Assembly (NCBI GenBank): GCA_965603365.1
Contig: CBFDCR010000036.1
Span: 1-53,639, forward strand
Length of the DNA: 53,639 nt
Source of the DNA: JAHELQ01 sp965603365
GTDB lineage: Bacteria > Acidobacteriota > Aminicenantia > UBA2199
Direction: 5' to 3'
The notes beneath the pieces are model-generated. The model was not told the origin of the DNA. It did no database searches and saw only the letters and a program-made list of their open reading frames with translations. Positions 42,244 to 51,283 of this stretch are shown here, in pieces (the first letter of the stretch is position 1; each line of letters starts with the position of its first letter). The position numbers were made by a program, and so were the translations under genes.

Positions 42244-43455
42244 TTAGCGGTATTCAACATTCTGTACTACAAAATTCATTTTTTTCTGCCTTTTAAATGT
42301 ACCATCTCTATGTATACTATATATAAGTAGACTTTTGGCTCTTAAATCTAATTTGCAGAGTACGGGTAAATGAATAATCCCGGCGTCCAATACAATTTCC
42401 ACTCCCAATACACTGATCCTGCCCCAAATTTTACCGCCCTCTTTTTTAAGCTCCGCAATCTGTAAAAAAAAAACATGGTTGGTTAAAAGGTGGTCCACAT
42501 GTCTGTTTTTCAAATCCTCTTCTGTGAATGCATTAATGAAATACGGGTTTTTCGTTGTTATATCTCGAAGTGTATCTGATTTGCTTCTATATTCCATATA
42601 ATAATTTTGTACTTCCAATTCTTTCACCTGCTTGTGACCAAAATGCAAATGGGTGAAAAATGTGTCGGAAAAAGTACGCTTAAACCAATCGACCTCTGCA
42701 TGATCGCGAATGTTTCTGGGAATTGAGTAAAATGGATTAATCCCCAGATTTAGTAAAAAAAATGCCAGATTACCCAGAAAACCCTTTTGAGGCAAATTGA
42801 CGCCAAATACCGGATGATAACTCATTTTTAAGATATCGGGTCTCACATACCTGGCCATAATCGACTTCAATATTTTTTTTACCTCATGACAGGTAAACTC
42901 TGAAATTTGATAGAAGATTCCCAACTGAAACGGATAGACATATTTGCAGGAGATAAAATTTATGCCTCTTTTTTTACCCTTTCCATATTCGGTGACCCAA
43001 AAATTGAGTTCCATTATCACCTTTCCGTATTTTTGTAATTTTTTATCCACTTTCGCCGTATAATCTTCGGATGAAATCTCCTTTTCAGGCTCCTTTTCCC
43101 TCTCGTTAACATCCCTCAACGTTCGTTGAATAAACCATTCGGATACTTCACTGCCAAATCTTTGCCGATATTCATGTTTAAATTTTTTTGCGCTTATGGT
43201 CTTTGCCTTACTCTTCTCCAACTCTTCTTTGAGCGCGATAAGACGTTCTTTCTCTGCATCCCCATACTTTCTCTTCCGGCCCTTTTGCCATCCCCGTGCA
43301 TCCTTTTCTATCCTGTCTTTATCCATTTTCAGCCAGCGGACCACGCTGACAGGGCTGCATACCAGGTGTCCGGCAATCTTACGAATGCTCCAATTTTTTC
43401 TTTTTAGCCTGTGAGCCTCCTTTCGTTTCTGGATAAGAATAGACTTTTTCATCAT
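42244..43455 (-). CDS. Transposase-like protein (integrase core) without DDE catalytic residues
   Basis: 403 residues. The N-terminal 45 residues are a homeodomain-like helix-turn-helix (NWSIRKIAGHLVCSPVSVVRWL). Residues about 145-290 follow the layout of an integrase-core transposase with C-terminal strand-rich tail, but the three acidic positions are changed: Asn151 (ELNFW, where ELDF is expected), Ser212 (LKMSYHPVF, where QMDN is expected) and Asp256 (VDWFKRTF, where ERFNRT is expected). The frame is otherwise complete. There are no clear terminal inverted repeats. It may be a dead insertion sequence still open by chance, or a domesticated DNA-binding protein that could regulate the neighbouring operon. 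The start is ATGATG with a weak ribosome binding site. Confidence 0.65.
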   Translation of the reverse strand: MMKKSILIQKRKEAHRLKRKNWSIRKIAGHLVCSPVSVVRWLKMDKDRIEKDARGWQKGRKRKYGDAEKERLIALKEELEKSKAKTISAKKFKHEYRQRFGSEVSEWFIQRTLRDVNEREKEPEKEISSEDYTAKVDKKLQKYGKVIMELNFWVTEYGKGKKRGINFISCKYVYPFQLGIFYQISEFTCHEVKKILKSIMARYVRPDILKMSYHPVFGVNLPQKGFLGNLAFFLLNLGINPFYSIPRNIRDHAEVDWFKRTFSDTFFTHLHFGHKQVKELEVQNYYMEYRSKSDTLRDITTKNPYFINAFTEEDLKNRHVDHLLTNHVFFLQIAELKKEGGKIWGRISVLGVEIVLDAGIIHLPVLCKLDLRAKSLLIYSIHRDGTFKRQKKMNFVVQNVEYR

Positions 43456-43621
43456 ATTGAACCTAACTTTATTTTCTTGACTATCTATCCATGCAATAAA
43501 CTACTTTCATTTTCCCTCGCAATTTTTCTAATTTACCAGAATTAGCGGAATTAAAAAATGCTAAAAATAGTTACCTATCTCCTTGAATCCGGCAGAGTAT
43601 CATTATTTTATATTTTTTACA

Positions 43622-43642
43622 GGCCAATGAGAAGCATTGGCC
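43622..43642. terminator. Perfect 8-bp hairpin, possible terminator of the serine hydrolase gene
   Basis: GGCCAATG - AGAAG - CATTGGCC forms a perfect 8-base stem with a 5-base loop about 50 bp after the minus-strand serine hydrolase gene. The downstream side on the minus strand is A-rich, not T-rich, so it is not a textbook intrinsic terminator. It might act at the RNA level or be a binding site. Confidence 0.4.
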
Positions 43643-43692
43643 CATTCCTAATCTATTTGTTCCCCTAAACCTCGTGTTTTATAGTTTTGAGG

Positions 43693-45270
43693 CTACTCTC
43701 TTTTTTTGGTGAAGGCCAGCTCGGTGAAGAGGAAGTCGCGGTTGGGGATGTCGATCTTCATCTCCGTCACCCTGCCCTGTTTGTCCCGGCGAAACTGAAC
43801 CGTGCCGCGGCCAGAGGGAATAAAGGAGAAGGTATTTCGCAGTTTTAAGCGAAACGTGTCGTACTGGAAGTAATAGAGATCGGAGATAAATACCGGAGCG
43901 GGCAAAAATTCCAGCACCAGATGGTCCTTTTCACGGTTCACCCGGGCATCGCCGTACATGGGGTCTCCATACAGACCGACAAAATCTTCCATACTGGGTC
44001 GGCATTTTTTGGGGACAGCGGTCTTTTTCTCCTTTATATCCGGGGATTCCAGGTCTTTTTTGACCTGTTTCCGGTATCGTTCCAGGAAGATACGGCTCCA
44101 ATCCAGAGACTCCACCTTTAGGTAGGCATCGATGATCCGGTACATCAGCGCCTTGGGCAAACCGTTGATACTGTTGGTGAGGACGACCAGGCCCAGGTTA
44201 ACCTCCGGCACCAGGGCCACCCGGGAAACCATGCCGTCTAAGCCGCCGCCGTGGTTGATGAGCTTGCGGCCGTGATAGTCCAGCAATGCCCAGCCCAGGC
44301 CGTAGCCCCGAAAATGGGTGGAGGGAAACATTTTTTTGGCGGCGGGGGAGACGGGGATAATACTGTGCATGGACCACATCTCCCCTATCCCCTCCGGACT
44401 TAAGATCTGTTTTTGCTGGAATTTACCGTTGGCAAGCAACATTTGCAGCCAGTGGGCCATGTCTGAAACATTGGAGTTGATGCCGCCGGCAGCGGCTATC
44501 TGATCTGAGGCGGTATAGGCAACCGTTATGGTTGTGCCTTCCAGGGGTACATGGTGGGGGGTGGCTACATTGTCGTATTGCTTGAGACCGGACGTCCCGA
44601 TATGGGTGGTAGTCATGCCCAACGGCTCAAAAATCCGCTCTGTGACAAATTGGTTCCAGGATTTCCCGGTGACTGCCGTCACGATCTCACCTGCGGCCAT
44701 AAACATGATATTGGAGTAGCCGTAACCGGCGCGGAAACCATAGGCAGGCTTCAGGCAGCGGGCCCGCCGGATGACTTCCGCATTGCTGTAGCCGGTCTCG
44801 TACCAGATTAGATCGCCGCTGAAGGTGCGCAGGCCGACGCGGTGACACAGGAGATCCCGGATGGTCGCGGCCTCGGTCACGTAGGGGTCATAGAGCTTAA
44901 AATAGGGCAAATACTCTCTTACTTTGTCGTCCCAACCGATCCTGCCCCCCGCCACCAGGATGGCCAGGCTAGCCGCGGTAAAGGCCTTGGTATTGGAGGC
45001 GATGGCAAACAGGGTCTGTTCATCCACCGGCTCCTGCTTGTTAATATCCCGCACACCATAGCCTCTGGCCAGCACCACCTCACCGTCCTTGATAATGGCC
45101 ACGGCCATACCGGGAATCTTCCACTCCCGGCGTGCCTGGTCAAAATAGGTCTCCAGGGCGGAGAGATCCACCGCTTCTTGAGAAGCGACCAGATACCCGT
45201 TAAAGACCACATAAAGAATAACAATTCCAACCCAGACAAAACATAAAAAGTTCTCTTTTCTTTTCATCAT
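43693..45270 (-). CDS. Class C beta-lactamase-like serine hydrolase with C-terminal DUF3471-like domain
   Basis: 525 residues. An N-terminal signal anchor (residues 8-28) is followed by a beta-lactamase/penicillin-binding fold with Ser92-x-x-Lys95 (SNTK), Tyr185-Ser-Asn187 (YSN) and HGGG, the three catalytic motifs of the AmpC/esterase group. The last 110 residues form a beta-rich DUF3471-type domain. Exported to the periplasm or anchored in the membrane. Members act as carboxypeptidases, esterases or D-amino-acid peptidases. It is separated from the biosynthetic operon by the transposase-like gene; a peptidase acting on D-residues would suit self-protection or maturation, but there is no direct evidence. 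Confidence 0.9.
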   Translation of the reverse strand: MMKRKENFLCFVWVGIVILYVVFNGYLVASQEAVDLSALETYFDQARREWKIPGMAVAIIKDGEVVLARGYGVRDINKQEPVDEQTLFAIASNTKAFTAASLAILVAGGRIGWDDKVREYLPYFKLYDPYVTEAATIRDLLCHRVGLRTFSGDLIWYETGYSNAEVIRRARCLKPAYGFRAGYGYSNIMFMAAGEIVTAVTGKSWNQFVTERIFEPLGMTTTHIGTSGLKQYDNVATPHHVPLEGTTITVAYTASDQIAAAGGINSNVSDMAHWLQMLLANGKFQQKQILSPEGIGEMWSMHSIIPVSPAAKKMFPSTHFRGYGLGWALLDYHGRKLINHGGGLDGMVSRVALVPEVNLGLVVLTNSINGLPKALMYRIIDAYLKVESLDWSRIFLERYRKQVKKDLESPDIKEKKTAVPKKCRPSMEDFVGLYGDPMYGDARVNREKDHLVLEFLPAPVFISDLYYFQYDTFRLKLRNTFSFIPSGRGTVQFRRDKQGRVTEMKIDIPNRDFLFTELAFTKKRE

Positions 45271-45276
45271 GCCCCC

Positions 45277-45305
45277 ATTTTAGATAAAAATCCCCCAAAT
45301 TTCAA
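45277..45305 (-). promoter_or_regulatory. Possible promoter of the serine hydrolase gene
   Basis: Minus strand: TTGAAA (45305-45300), 17-base spacer, TAAAAT (45282-45277), ending 6 bases before the ATG. If used, the transcript would be nearly leaderless. Confidence 0.3.
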
Positions 45306-45413
45306 GAATTCAGGAATTCAAGATATCACTCAGAATGCCTCTTTCAAGCAGCATAAGTATATTTTCTCCCAGGAATTTTTACATGTCAAATCCCGAAGGG
45401 GCACGCCCAAACT

Positions 45414-45455
45414 GCGAATGGATGGGTCAACATTGCGTCCGGAGGGGTCAACCTT
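45414..45455. repeat. Two 21-bp imperfect tandem repeats in the divergent intergenic region
   Basis: The units at 45414-45434 and 45435-45455 both start gcg and end ggtcaac.tt. They lie between the divergent serine hydrolase and aldo/keto-reductase-like genes. Related GC-rich repeat debris (cccgaaggggc) lies just before them. No gene is visible in 45271-45554. Confidence 0.5.
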
Positions 45456-45487
45456 GAAAGATCATAATTAGCAGAATTTAACTATAC

Positions 45488-45516
45488 TTGAAGAGCAACT
45501 TTGTTTCCGTTAAAAT
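45488..45516 (+). promoter_or_regulatory. Possible promoter of the aldo/keto-reductase-like gene
   Basis: TTGAAG (45488-45493), 17-base spacer, TAAAAT (45511-45516), leaving about 30 bases of leader before the ribosome binding site AAGGAG at 45543-45548. Confidence 0.4.
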
Positions 45517-45554
45517 TTGGCCTTCATCAAAATATAGACGATAAGGAGAAGAAT

Positions 45555-46361
45555 ATGAGGTTTGAGGAGAAGGTTAGACTGGGAAGAACCGGGCTTCAGG
45601 TGGGCAGGCTGGGGATCTCATCCAGTTTCGGTGCGCCGGTTGCTGCCTTTGAGGAGGCCTTTGAGTGGGGCTGCAATTACTTTACCTGGGGTACCTTTAT
45701 TAAGGGGCGTTCAAAGGAGATGCAGACCGCGATCCGGCAAATCATTGCCGGGGGCAAGCGGGGACAACTGGTGCTCGCTTCATTGAGCTATGCCCACAAC
45801 GCCCATCTTACCGAAGCATACTTGAACAAAGGATTAAAAGCATTGGGCACCGATTATGTGGATATTTTGATCCTGGGCTACTTCCCCAGCCGGCCGTCCC
45901 GGAAGATCATCGACGGGGCGCTGAAACTCAAGGAAAAGGGATTGGTCCGTTTCCTGGGGATTACCGGCCACAACAGAAGCCTCTTTCCCCAACTCTTTCA
46001 GGAGGGATTGTTTGATGTGTTGCACCTCCGCTACAATGCCGTCCACCGGGGCGGGGAGACCGATACCCTCCCCCATCTTAGAGGGGACAACCGACCGGGC
46101 ATTGTCTCCTTTACGGCCACCTGCTGGAGGAGGCTCCTCAAGCCCAGAAAGATGCCCCCCGGCGAGTCTGCGCCCACGGCCGCCGACTGTTACCGCTTTG
46201 TGCTCTCCAATCCCAATATTGACGTGTGCATGATGGGGGCCAAAAACCTGGACCAGATGCGGCAGAACCTGAAGGTCCTGGACAGCGGGCCCATGACAGA
46301 GGAGGAATTGGAGCGGATGAGGCGCATCGGCGACCACATCTACGGCAAACCCCGGGAATAG
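45555..46361 (+). CDS. Aldo/keto-reductase-like protein lacking the catalytic tetrad
   Basis: 268 residues from the ATG at 45555, chosen because AAGGAG lies 6 bases upstream; an in-frame ATG at 45501 would add 18 residues that do not fit the family. The TIM-barrel pattern is clear (LGRTGLQVGRLGIS, LKALGTDYVDILIL, LKEKGLVRFLGIT, and late CMMGAKNLDQM). The Asp-Tyr-Lys-His tetrad is missing by alignment: GINFFDTA is GCNYFTWG, ATK is ASL and LLH is ILG. Normal reductase chemistry is therefore doubtful, although the fold is kept. The cofactor-binding end is partly preserved. Function unknown; the DUF362 gene follows. Confidence 0.75.
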   Translation: MRFEEKVRLGRTGLQVGRLGISSSFGAPVAAFEEAFEWGCNYFTWGTFIKGRSKEMQTAIRQIIAGGKRGQLVLASLSYAHNAHLTEAYLNKGLKALGTDYVDILILGYFPSRPSRKIIDGALKLKEKGLVRFLGITGHNRSLFPQLFQEGLFDVLHLRYNAVHRGGETDTLPHLRGDNRPGIVSFTATCWRRLLKPRKMPPGESAPTAADCYRFVLSNPNIDVCMMGAKNLDQMRQNLKVLDSGPMTEEELERMRRIGDHIYGKPRE

Positions 46362-46411
46362 CGAGACATCTCCCCCGCAAGTTCCCCGGTGAAGTAAAAA
46401 AGAGGCAAGGT

Positions 46412-46440
46412 TTGTCTTTCAGAAGAAAAGGGGTTATAAT
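46412..46440 (+). promoter_or_regulatory. Sigma-70-type promoter of the DUF362 gene
   Basis: TTGTCT (46412-46417), 17-base spacer, perfect TATAAT (46435-46440). The expected transcription start gives a leader of about 50 bases to the ATG at 46498. Confidence 0.6.
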
Positions 46441-46497
46441 GGGATGGTGAAAAACAACTCGGAAGTTGCCCCAAAACTAGAGCAAAGGAGAGCATCG

Positions 46498-47502
46498 ATG
46501 AAGGAACGAAAATACAATGCAAGCATGAAGCGCCGTCGTTTTATAAAAACGACATTAACGGGCCTGGCCGTACTGCCGGCAGTTGGAGACAGTATCCTCC
46601 TGGGAGAGAAGAGAGCGAAAAAGGCAAAAATCGCGCTGGTAAAGAGAGGTGACCGCCAGGAGGCGGTCAAACAACTGCTGACCATGGTGGATTTTGCCTC
46701 CCCTAAGGGTAAGAAGGTATTCATCAAACCCAATTTCAATACCGCCGATCCCTGTCCCGGCTCGACCCACAACGATACCCTGAGCCAACTGGTCGGGGAG
46801 TTCCGGCAGCGGGGGGCTGCATCCATCACCGTGGGTGACCGCAGCGGGCCCCAGCCCACCGACAAAGTCCTGGAGGCAAAGGGAATCCTTCGTATGGCCA
46901 AAGAGTTGAATTTCCAGGTCGTTAATTTCAGCCAGTTGGCCGATCAGGACTGGCTGCACTTCAACCCGGCGGGCAATCACTGGCAGGAGGGATTCTATCT
47001 GGCCCGTCCGGCGGCAGAGGCCGACTACCTGGTCACCAGCCACTGCCTCAAGACCCACCAGTACGGGGGTATCTTTACCCTGTCTCTAAAATTGACGGTG
47101 GGTATGGCACCGGCAAAGCTGATGCGGGAGCTCCACGGTTCGCCCCATATGCGGCGCATGATTGCCGAGCTCAACCAGCCCTTTCAACCCAGGTTGCTGG
47201 TCATGGACGGTCTCGAGGCCTTTGTGGACGGCGGGCCCATGACAGGCACCCGGAAACGGGCCGATGTGTTCCTGGCTGGGACCGACCGGGTGGCCATGGA
47301 TGCCGTGGGTGTGGCCATCCTCAAAGAGCTGGGCAGCAACGAGGCCATTATGGGGCCCAAGATATTCGACCAGGAACAGATCGCCCGGGCAGTGGAACTG
47401 GGGCTGGGGGTGAAGGGAGCGCAGCAGATCGAACTCATCACCGCAGACCCCACCAGCCGCAGCTACGCCCAGAAGATCCGCGAGATCCTCCTCAAAGGCT
47501 AA
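46498..47502 (+). CDS. DUF362 domain protein with Tat signal
   Basis: 334 residues from the ATG at 46498, which has AAAGGAG (46484-46490) upstream; the longer frame from 46444 starts inside the promoter region and is less likely. The N-terminus has a twin-arginine signal (KRRRFIKTTLTGLAVLPAV). The rest is DUF362: KVFIKPNFN near the start, SHCLKTHQYGG in the middle and AVDAVGVAIL-like AMDAVGVAILKELG near the end. Members are exported proteins of unsettled function, sometimes fused to ferredoxin domains; no CxxC clusters are present here. Confidence 0.85.
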   Translation: MKERKYNASMKRRRFIKTTLTGLAVLPAVGDSILLGEKRAKKAKIALVKRGDRQEAVKQLLTMVDFASPKGKKVFIKPNFNTADPCPGSTHNDTLSQLVGEFRQRGAASITVGDRSGPQPTDKVLEAKGILRMAKELNFQVVNFSQLADQDWLHFNPAGNHWQEGFYLARPAAEADYLVTSHCLKTHQYGGIFTLSLKLTVGMAPAKLMRELHGSPHMRRMIAELNQPFQPRLLVMDGLEAFVDGGPMTGTRKRADVFLAGTDRVAMDAVGVAILKELGSNEAIMGPKIFDQEQIARAVELGLGVKGAQQIELITADPTSRSYAQKIREILLKG

Positions 47503-47557
47503 ATTTATCAACTAATCCGGGACCTACGGATTCATCCTAACGGTAATTGGCCGGGAA

Positions 47558-50500
47558 TCAAGACTCCAGTTCGTCCAGGGCTTGCTGTAGAGCCTGGTGT
47601 TGATGTTCAAGCTTGATTAATTTTTGGCGCTGCTGGGTGACTACCTGGGCCGGGGCCCTGGAGACGAAGTTGGGGTTGGCCAGTTTGGCCTGACTGGCCT
47701 TGATCTCCTTTTGCAGCCGGGCCTGTTCCTTTTGCAGCCGGGTCCGCTCCACCTGGTCGTCCACCAGGTGGTGGACAAAAATATGCAGGTCGCCCACCAC
47801 TTTAGAGGCGGCACCGGCCGGTCTATTGGCGCCGGGGTCGATGAACAGTTCGCTCACATTGGCCAGGTGTCGGATCACATGGGCCTGGGCCTCCAGGTCA
47901 CCGGCCCGGTCTGCCGGGGGTTTGACCGTCACCGTCACGGTCTGGCGGGGCGATACCCCCTGGGTGGTTCTCACCTCCCGCACGCCGCTGGTGGCGGCCT
48001 GGAGGTCGGCAAAGGTCTTGAGCAGCTCCTGGTCGTCCAACTCTTTTATGGCTTTGGGCCAACCGGAGACCAACAGCAAATCCGCCGCCGCCTCTTCAGC
48101 CACCAGGCCCGGCAGCCCCCGTTTCGGCACCTGCTGACGCAACTGCTGGTACAGGTACTCGGTGATGAAGGGCACGAAGGGGTGCAGCAGACGCAGGGTC
48201 TGGTCCAGCGCGTGGGCCAACACCTGACGGGCCACCCGGGCAGAGGGGCTGTCTGCCTCGGCCAGCCGCGGTTTGATCAGTTCCAGGTACCAGTCACACA
48301 GTTCCCCCCACAAAAAATCCCGGCCAGCCCCCAGCGCGCCGGAGGGGTTATACTCTTCTAACCTCTTGGTCACCGTGCAAATGGCCCGGTTAAGGGCGGC
48401 CAGGATCCAGCGGTCTTCAAGTGTTAACTGCTCCCTAGCCAGGGTTTCATAGGGCACAACCACCAGGTTGGCCAGGGCAAAGCGCACGGCGTTCCACAGT
48501 TTGTTGCAGAATTTGCTGCCCTCGTTGAAGCGTTCGCTGATGAGTTTGGCTGCCGGTACACCGTCCATGGTGCCCAGCACGTCGAACTCGTTTTTACACC
48601 CTGAGCAGACAAAGGTAAACACACTCTTACCGTGCTTGCTTTGGGCCAGATCGTTGTGATGATCACAGGCGGGGCAGACCGCGGTCACCGGCAGGCGGAT
48701 ATCCTGGTTACCGGTTTGCATGTCGCACAGGACATAACGCATGGAATCGGTGCCGTAGGTGTCGATGATATCCACCGGGTCGATGCCGTTGCCCTTGGAC
48801 TTGCTCATCCGTTCGCCCTTGCCGTCTAAAATATTGGCGTGGATGAACACATCGGCAAAGGGCACATCCCCCAGGTTGTAGAGACCGGTCATGACCATGC
48901 GGGCCACCCACAGGGTAATAATATCCCGGCCTGTCACCAGGCAGGTACCGGGATAATAGTATTCCAGGCAGTCGGGATGGCCGTGGGCGGCGGCCAGCGC
49001 CGCGGTGCTCCCGGTATCGGCGCTCTGAGCATCGGGCCAGCCCAGGGTAGAATGGGGCCAGATGGCGGAGGAGAACCAGGTATCCAACACGTCGGGGTCC
49101 TGGTTAAAACCCAGTTTTGCCAGGCGGTCGATGCAGGCGTCATCGTGCTCCAGCAGGCAGACATCCACCAGGAAAACGTCGTGCCCACTGCCCTCGGGTA
49201 CATCCGGTCTATCCGGGCTGTTCACCAGTATGGACAGCCCCCTGTCCTTTTGCACCAGCCGCACCACCGCCTGATTGGGCCACTGCCCTTTTAATGCCTC
49301 TAAAATCAACTCCTGCACCAATCCCGGCAGTTCGGCCAGAGCCGCCGGCCGGGACCATACGGGAATCCGGTGTCCCCACCACAACTGGCGGCTGATGGGC
49401 CAATCCCGCTTTTCGGACAGCCAGTCCAGGTAGGTCTTGAGAAACCGTTCCGGATGGAAGCGGACACGGCCGTCCCTGGCAGCATCGATGGCTGCCTGGA
49501 CCAGGCCGGGGCTGTGGTGTTCCTTGCCGGTGCCGTGACCCATTAGCAAGCCCTCTTCCCGGTCACCCATGTAAATATACCACTGGTCCGACAGATAGGG
49601 TTCGATGGGGATCTTGGAACGATCGGAATGGCCGATTTCCACCTGCCGGTCTTCCACCCTGGAAAGCAGCCCCCGGGTTTCCAGATCGGCCACTACCCTA
49701 TCGCGGGCCTCGAACCGGTCCAGTCCCGCATAGGGGCCACCATTTTCGTTCAGGCTGCCGTCGGGATTCAATATATTGATGATGTCGATTTCAGTTTTGT
49801 GGCGGGTCCAGACATGGTAATCGTTGTGATCGTGGGCCGGGGTGACCTTGACGCAGCCGGAGCCCAAAGACGGTTTGGCCCACTCGTCACAGATGAGGGG
49901 AATGGGCCGGTCCAGCAAGGGCAGTAAAACCCGGCGGCCCGACAGGGCCATGTCCCGCAGTTGAAGCAAATCCGGCAGCAGTTCTCTCTCTCGCCGTTTC
50001 AACTCTGCCAGTTCCCCCTCCAGATCCGCTCTCTCCTTAGCCGGGGCCTTCGCCAGTTGATCCTCTATTTTGGCGATCTCGGCAGCCAGCGCGGCCTCGG
50101 GCTGGGGATGCACCGCCACCGCGGTATCTCCCAACATGGTCTCCGGCCGGGTGGTGGCCACCTCCACGGCTCCGGGCTCGCCCTTTTGGGGATCGATCAC
50201 CGGGTAGCGGAGATGCCAGAAATGGCCCTTGACTGTCTCGTGGTAGACCTCGTCATCGGAAATACTGGTCAGCAAAAAGGGGTCCCAATTGACCAGCCGC
50301 TTGCCTCGAAAGATCAGGCCGTCTTCAAACATCCTGAAAAAGGCCCGGCGCACCGCCCGGGAACAGACCTTGTCCATGGTAAACCGCTGGCGCTGCCAGT
50401 CGGCACTGCAGCCTATGCGCTGCAGTTGGGCCACAATACGGGCCTGGAATTGATCCTTCCACTTCCAGATGCGGGCGACGAGTCCTTCCCGGCCCACGTC

Positions 50501-50869
50501 GCGGCGGGTCAGGCCCTCCAACTCCTTGAGCCGTTTCTCCACCACCGCCTGGGTGGCAATACCGGCATGGTCGGTGCCGGGCATCCACAATGTATTATCG
50601 CCCAGCATCCGGTGCCAGCGGATGAGCATATCCTGCATGCAATTGTCCATGGCGTGGCCTATGTGCAGGGCGCCGGTGATGTTGGGCAAAGGCATCATGA
50701 TCACGTAGCGGCGCTGCCGCTGCCGTTCATCCGGTACGGCATGAAAGGCACCGCTGTCCAGCCACAATGTGTAAATCCGATCCTCGAACTCCTTGGGTTC
50801 GTATCGCTTCGACAATTTGAATTCAACTTGATCCGCCTGGTTCGCTTGTTTTTCCTTTTTTGTTGTCAT
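47558..50869 (-). CDS. valS: Valyl-tRNA synthetase
   Basis: 1103 residues. Class I synthetase signature HIGH (69-72 in PLPNITGALHIGHAM) and RMSKSKGN (Met688). ATTRPETMLGDTAVAVHP marks the editing domain, with WNYV-type WVARMV and YLSDQWY segments typical of ValRS. A zinc-finger-like segment CPACDHH...CSGC follows KMSKS. The C-terminus is the coiled-coil arm (RLQKEQARLQKEIKASQAKL) used to hold tRNA. It loads Val on tRNA and edits Thr. The gene is convergent with the DUF362 gene (55-bp gap holding a small dyad ATCCG/CGGAT) and is not linked to the biosynthetic run. No strong Shine-Dalgarno precedes the ATG. Confidence 0.95.
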   Translation of the reverse strand: MTTKKEKQANQADQVEFKLSKRYEPKEFEDRIYTLWLDSGAFHAVPDERQRQRRYVIMMPLPNITGALHIGHAMDNCMQDMLIRWHRMLGDNTLWMPGTDHAGIATQAVVEKRLKELEGLTRRDVGREGLVARIWKWKDQFQARIVAQLQRIGCSADWQRQRFTMDKVCSRAVRRAFFRMFEDGLIFRGKRLVNWDPFLLTSISDDEVYHETVKGHFWHLRYPVIDPQKGEPGAVEVATTRPETMLGDTAVAVHPQPEAALAAEIAKIEDQLAKAPAKERADLEGELAELKRRERELLPDLLQLRDMALSGRRVLLPLLDRPIPLICDEWAKPSLGSGCVKVTPAHDHNDYHVWTRHKTEIDIINILNPDGSLNENGGPYAGLDRFEARDRVVADLETRGLLSRVEDRQVEIGHSDRSKIPIEPYLSDQWYIYMGDREEGLLMGHGTGKEHHSPGLVQAAIDAARDGRVRFHPERFLKTYLDWLSEKRDWPISRQLWWGHRIPVWSRPAALAELPGLVQELILEALKGQWPNQAVVRLVQKDRGLSILVNSPDRPDVPEGSGHDVFLVDVCLLEHDDACIDRLAKLGFNQDPDVLDTWFSSAIWPHSTLGWPDAQSADTGSTAALAAAHGHPDCLEYYYPGTCLVTGRDIITLWVARMVMTGLYNLGDVPFADVFIHANILDGKGERMSKSKGNGIDPVDIIDTYGTDSMRYVLCDMQTGNQDIRLPVTAVCPACDHHNDLAQSKHGKSVFTFVCSGCKNEFDVLGTMDGVPAAKLISERFNEGSKFCNKLWNAVRFALANLVVVPYETLAREQLTLEDRWILAALNRAICTVTKRLEEYNPSGALGAGRDFLWGELCDWYLELIKPRLAEADSPSARVARQVLAHALDQTLRLLHPFVPFITEYLYQQLRQQVPKRGLPGLVAEEAAADLLLVSGWPKAIKELDDQELLKTFADLQAATSGVREVRTTQGVSPRQTVTVTVKPPADRAGDLEAQAHVIRHLANVSELFIDPGANRPAGAASKVVGDLHIFVHHLVDDQVERTRLQKEQARLQKEIKASQAKLANPNFVSRAPAQVVTQQRQKLIKLEHQHQALQQALDELES

Positions 50870-51283
50870 TGGAGAATTTTAAATGAAAACCCCCCTCTTT
50901 TCAAGTCTCCCCCCCTCTTTCCCCAACAAAAAAGAGACAGCCCAAAAATACTGCCTCCCCCCATCCTTCTACCATTCCGCCATTCCATATATACATCCTA
51001 TATATATGTAAATCGACTGTAATTTTATCCTCAAATGTATAGGAAAAAAGGTGCCAAAAATGAACTAAGCGGTTTTTGTGTCCCGAAACCGTTGCTAACA
51101 GGGGGTCTTAGGCTTCCACTGTTGTGCCACCCTTTTTTCGTATATATACGCCATATATATACGTATATATAGGGATATATATAGGGTAAAATGAAGAAAA
51201 TTTTTGTGCGCAGGCGATCCGGCTACCTCTCAGCCCCACAATTTTGCGGCGCGCAAAGGGTAAAAGAGAAAAAGGGAAAAGGG
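50870..51283. other. Intergenic region with AT palindromes
   Basis: 414 bp upstream of valS (minus strand) with no supported gene. It has C-rich tracts (50890-50930), then CGTATATATACG (51139-51150, perfect palindrome) and an 18-bp perfect palindrome centred on ACGT (51154-51171) followed by further TATATA runs. Promoter elements of valS may be within it. I saw no T-box-like leader. Confidence 0.5.

Noticed and set aside
44919..45239. Antisense and shadow ORFs throughout the megasynthase, serine hydrolase and valS regions
   Set aside because: They lie in other frames of well-supported genes, have no domains and no ribosome binding sites.
45501..45554. Upstream ATG of the aldo/keto-reductase-like gene
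   Set aside because: It overlaps the putative promoter; the ATG at 45555 has AAGGAG at good spacing.
46444..46497. Upstream start of the DUF362 gene
   Set aside because: It lies 4 bases after the TATAAT box, ahead of any transcription start; the ATG at 46498 has AAAGGAG and leads into the Tat signal.
50870..51283. T-box or other riboswitch leader ahead of valS
   Set aside because: No T-box sequence, specifier or terminator hairpin could be recognised on the minus strand.
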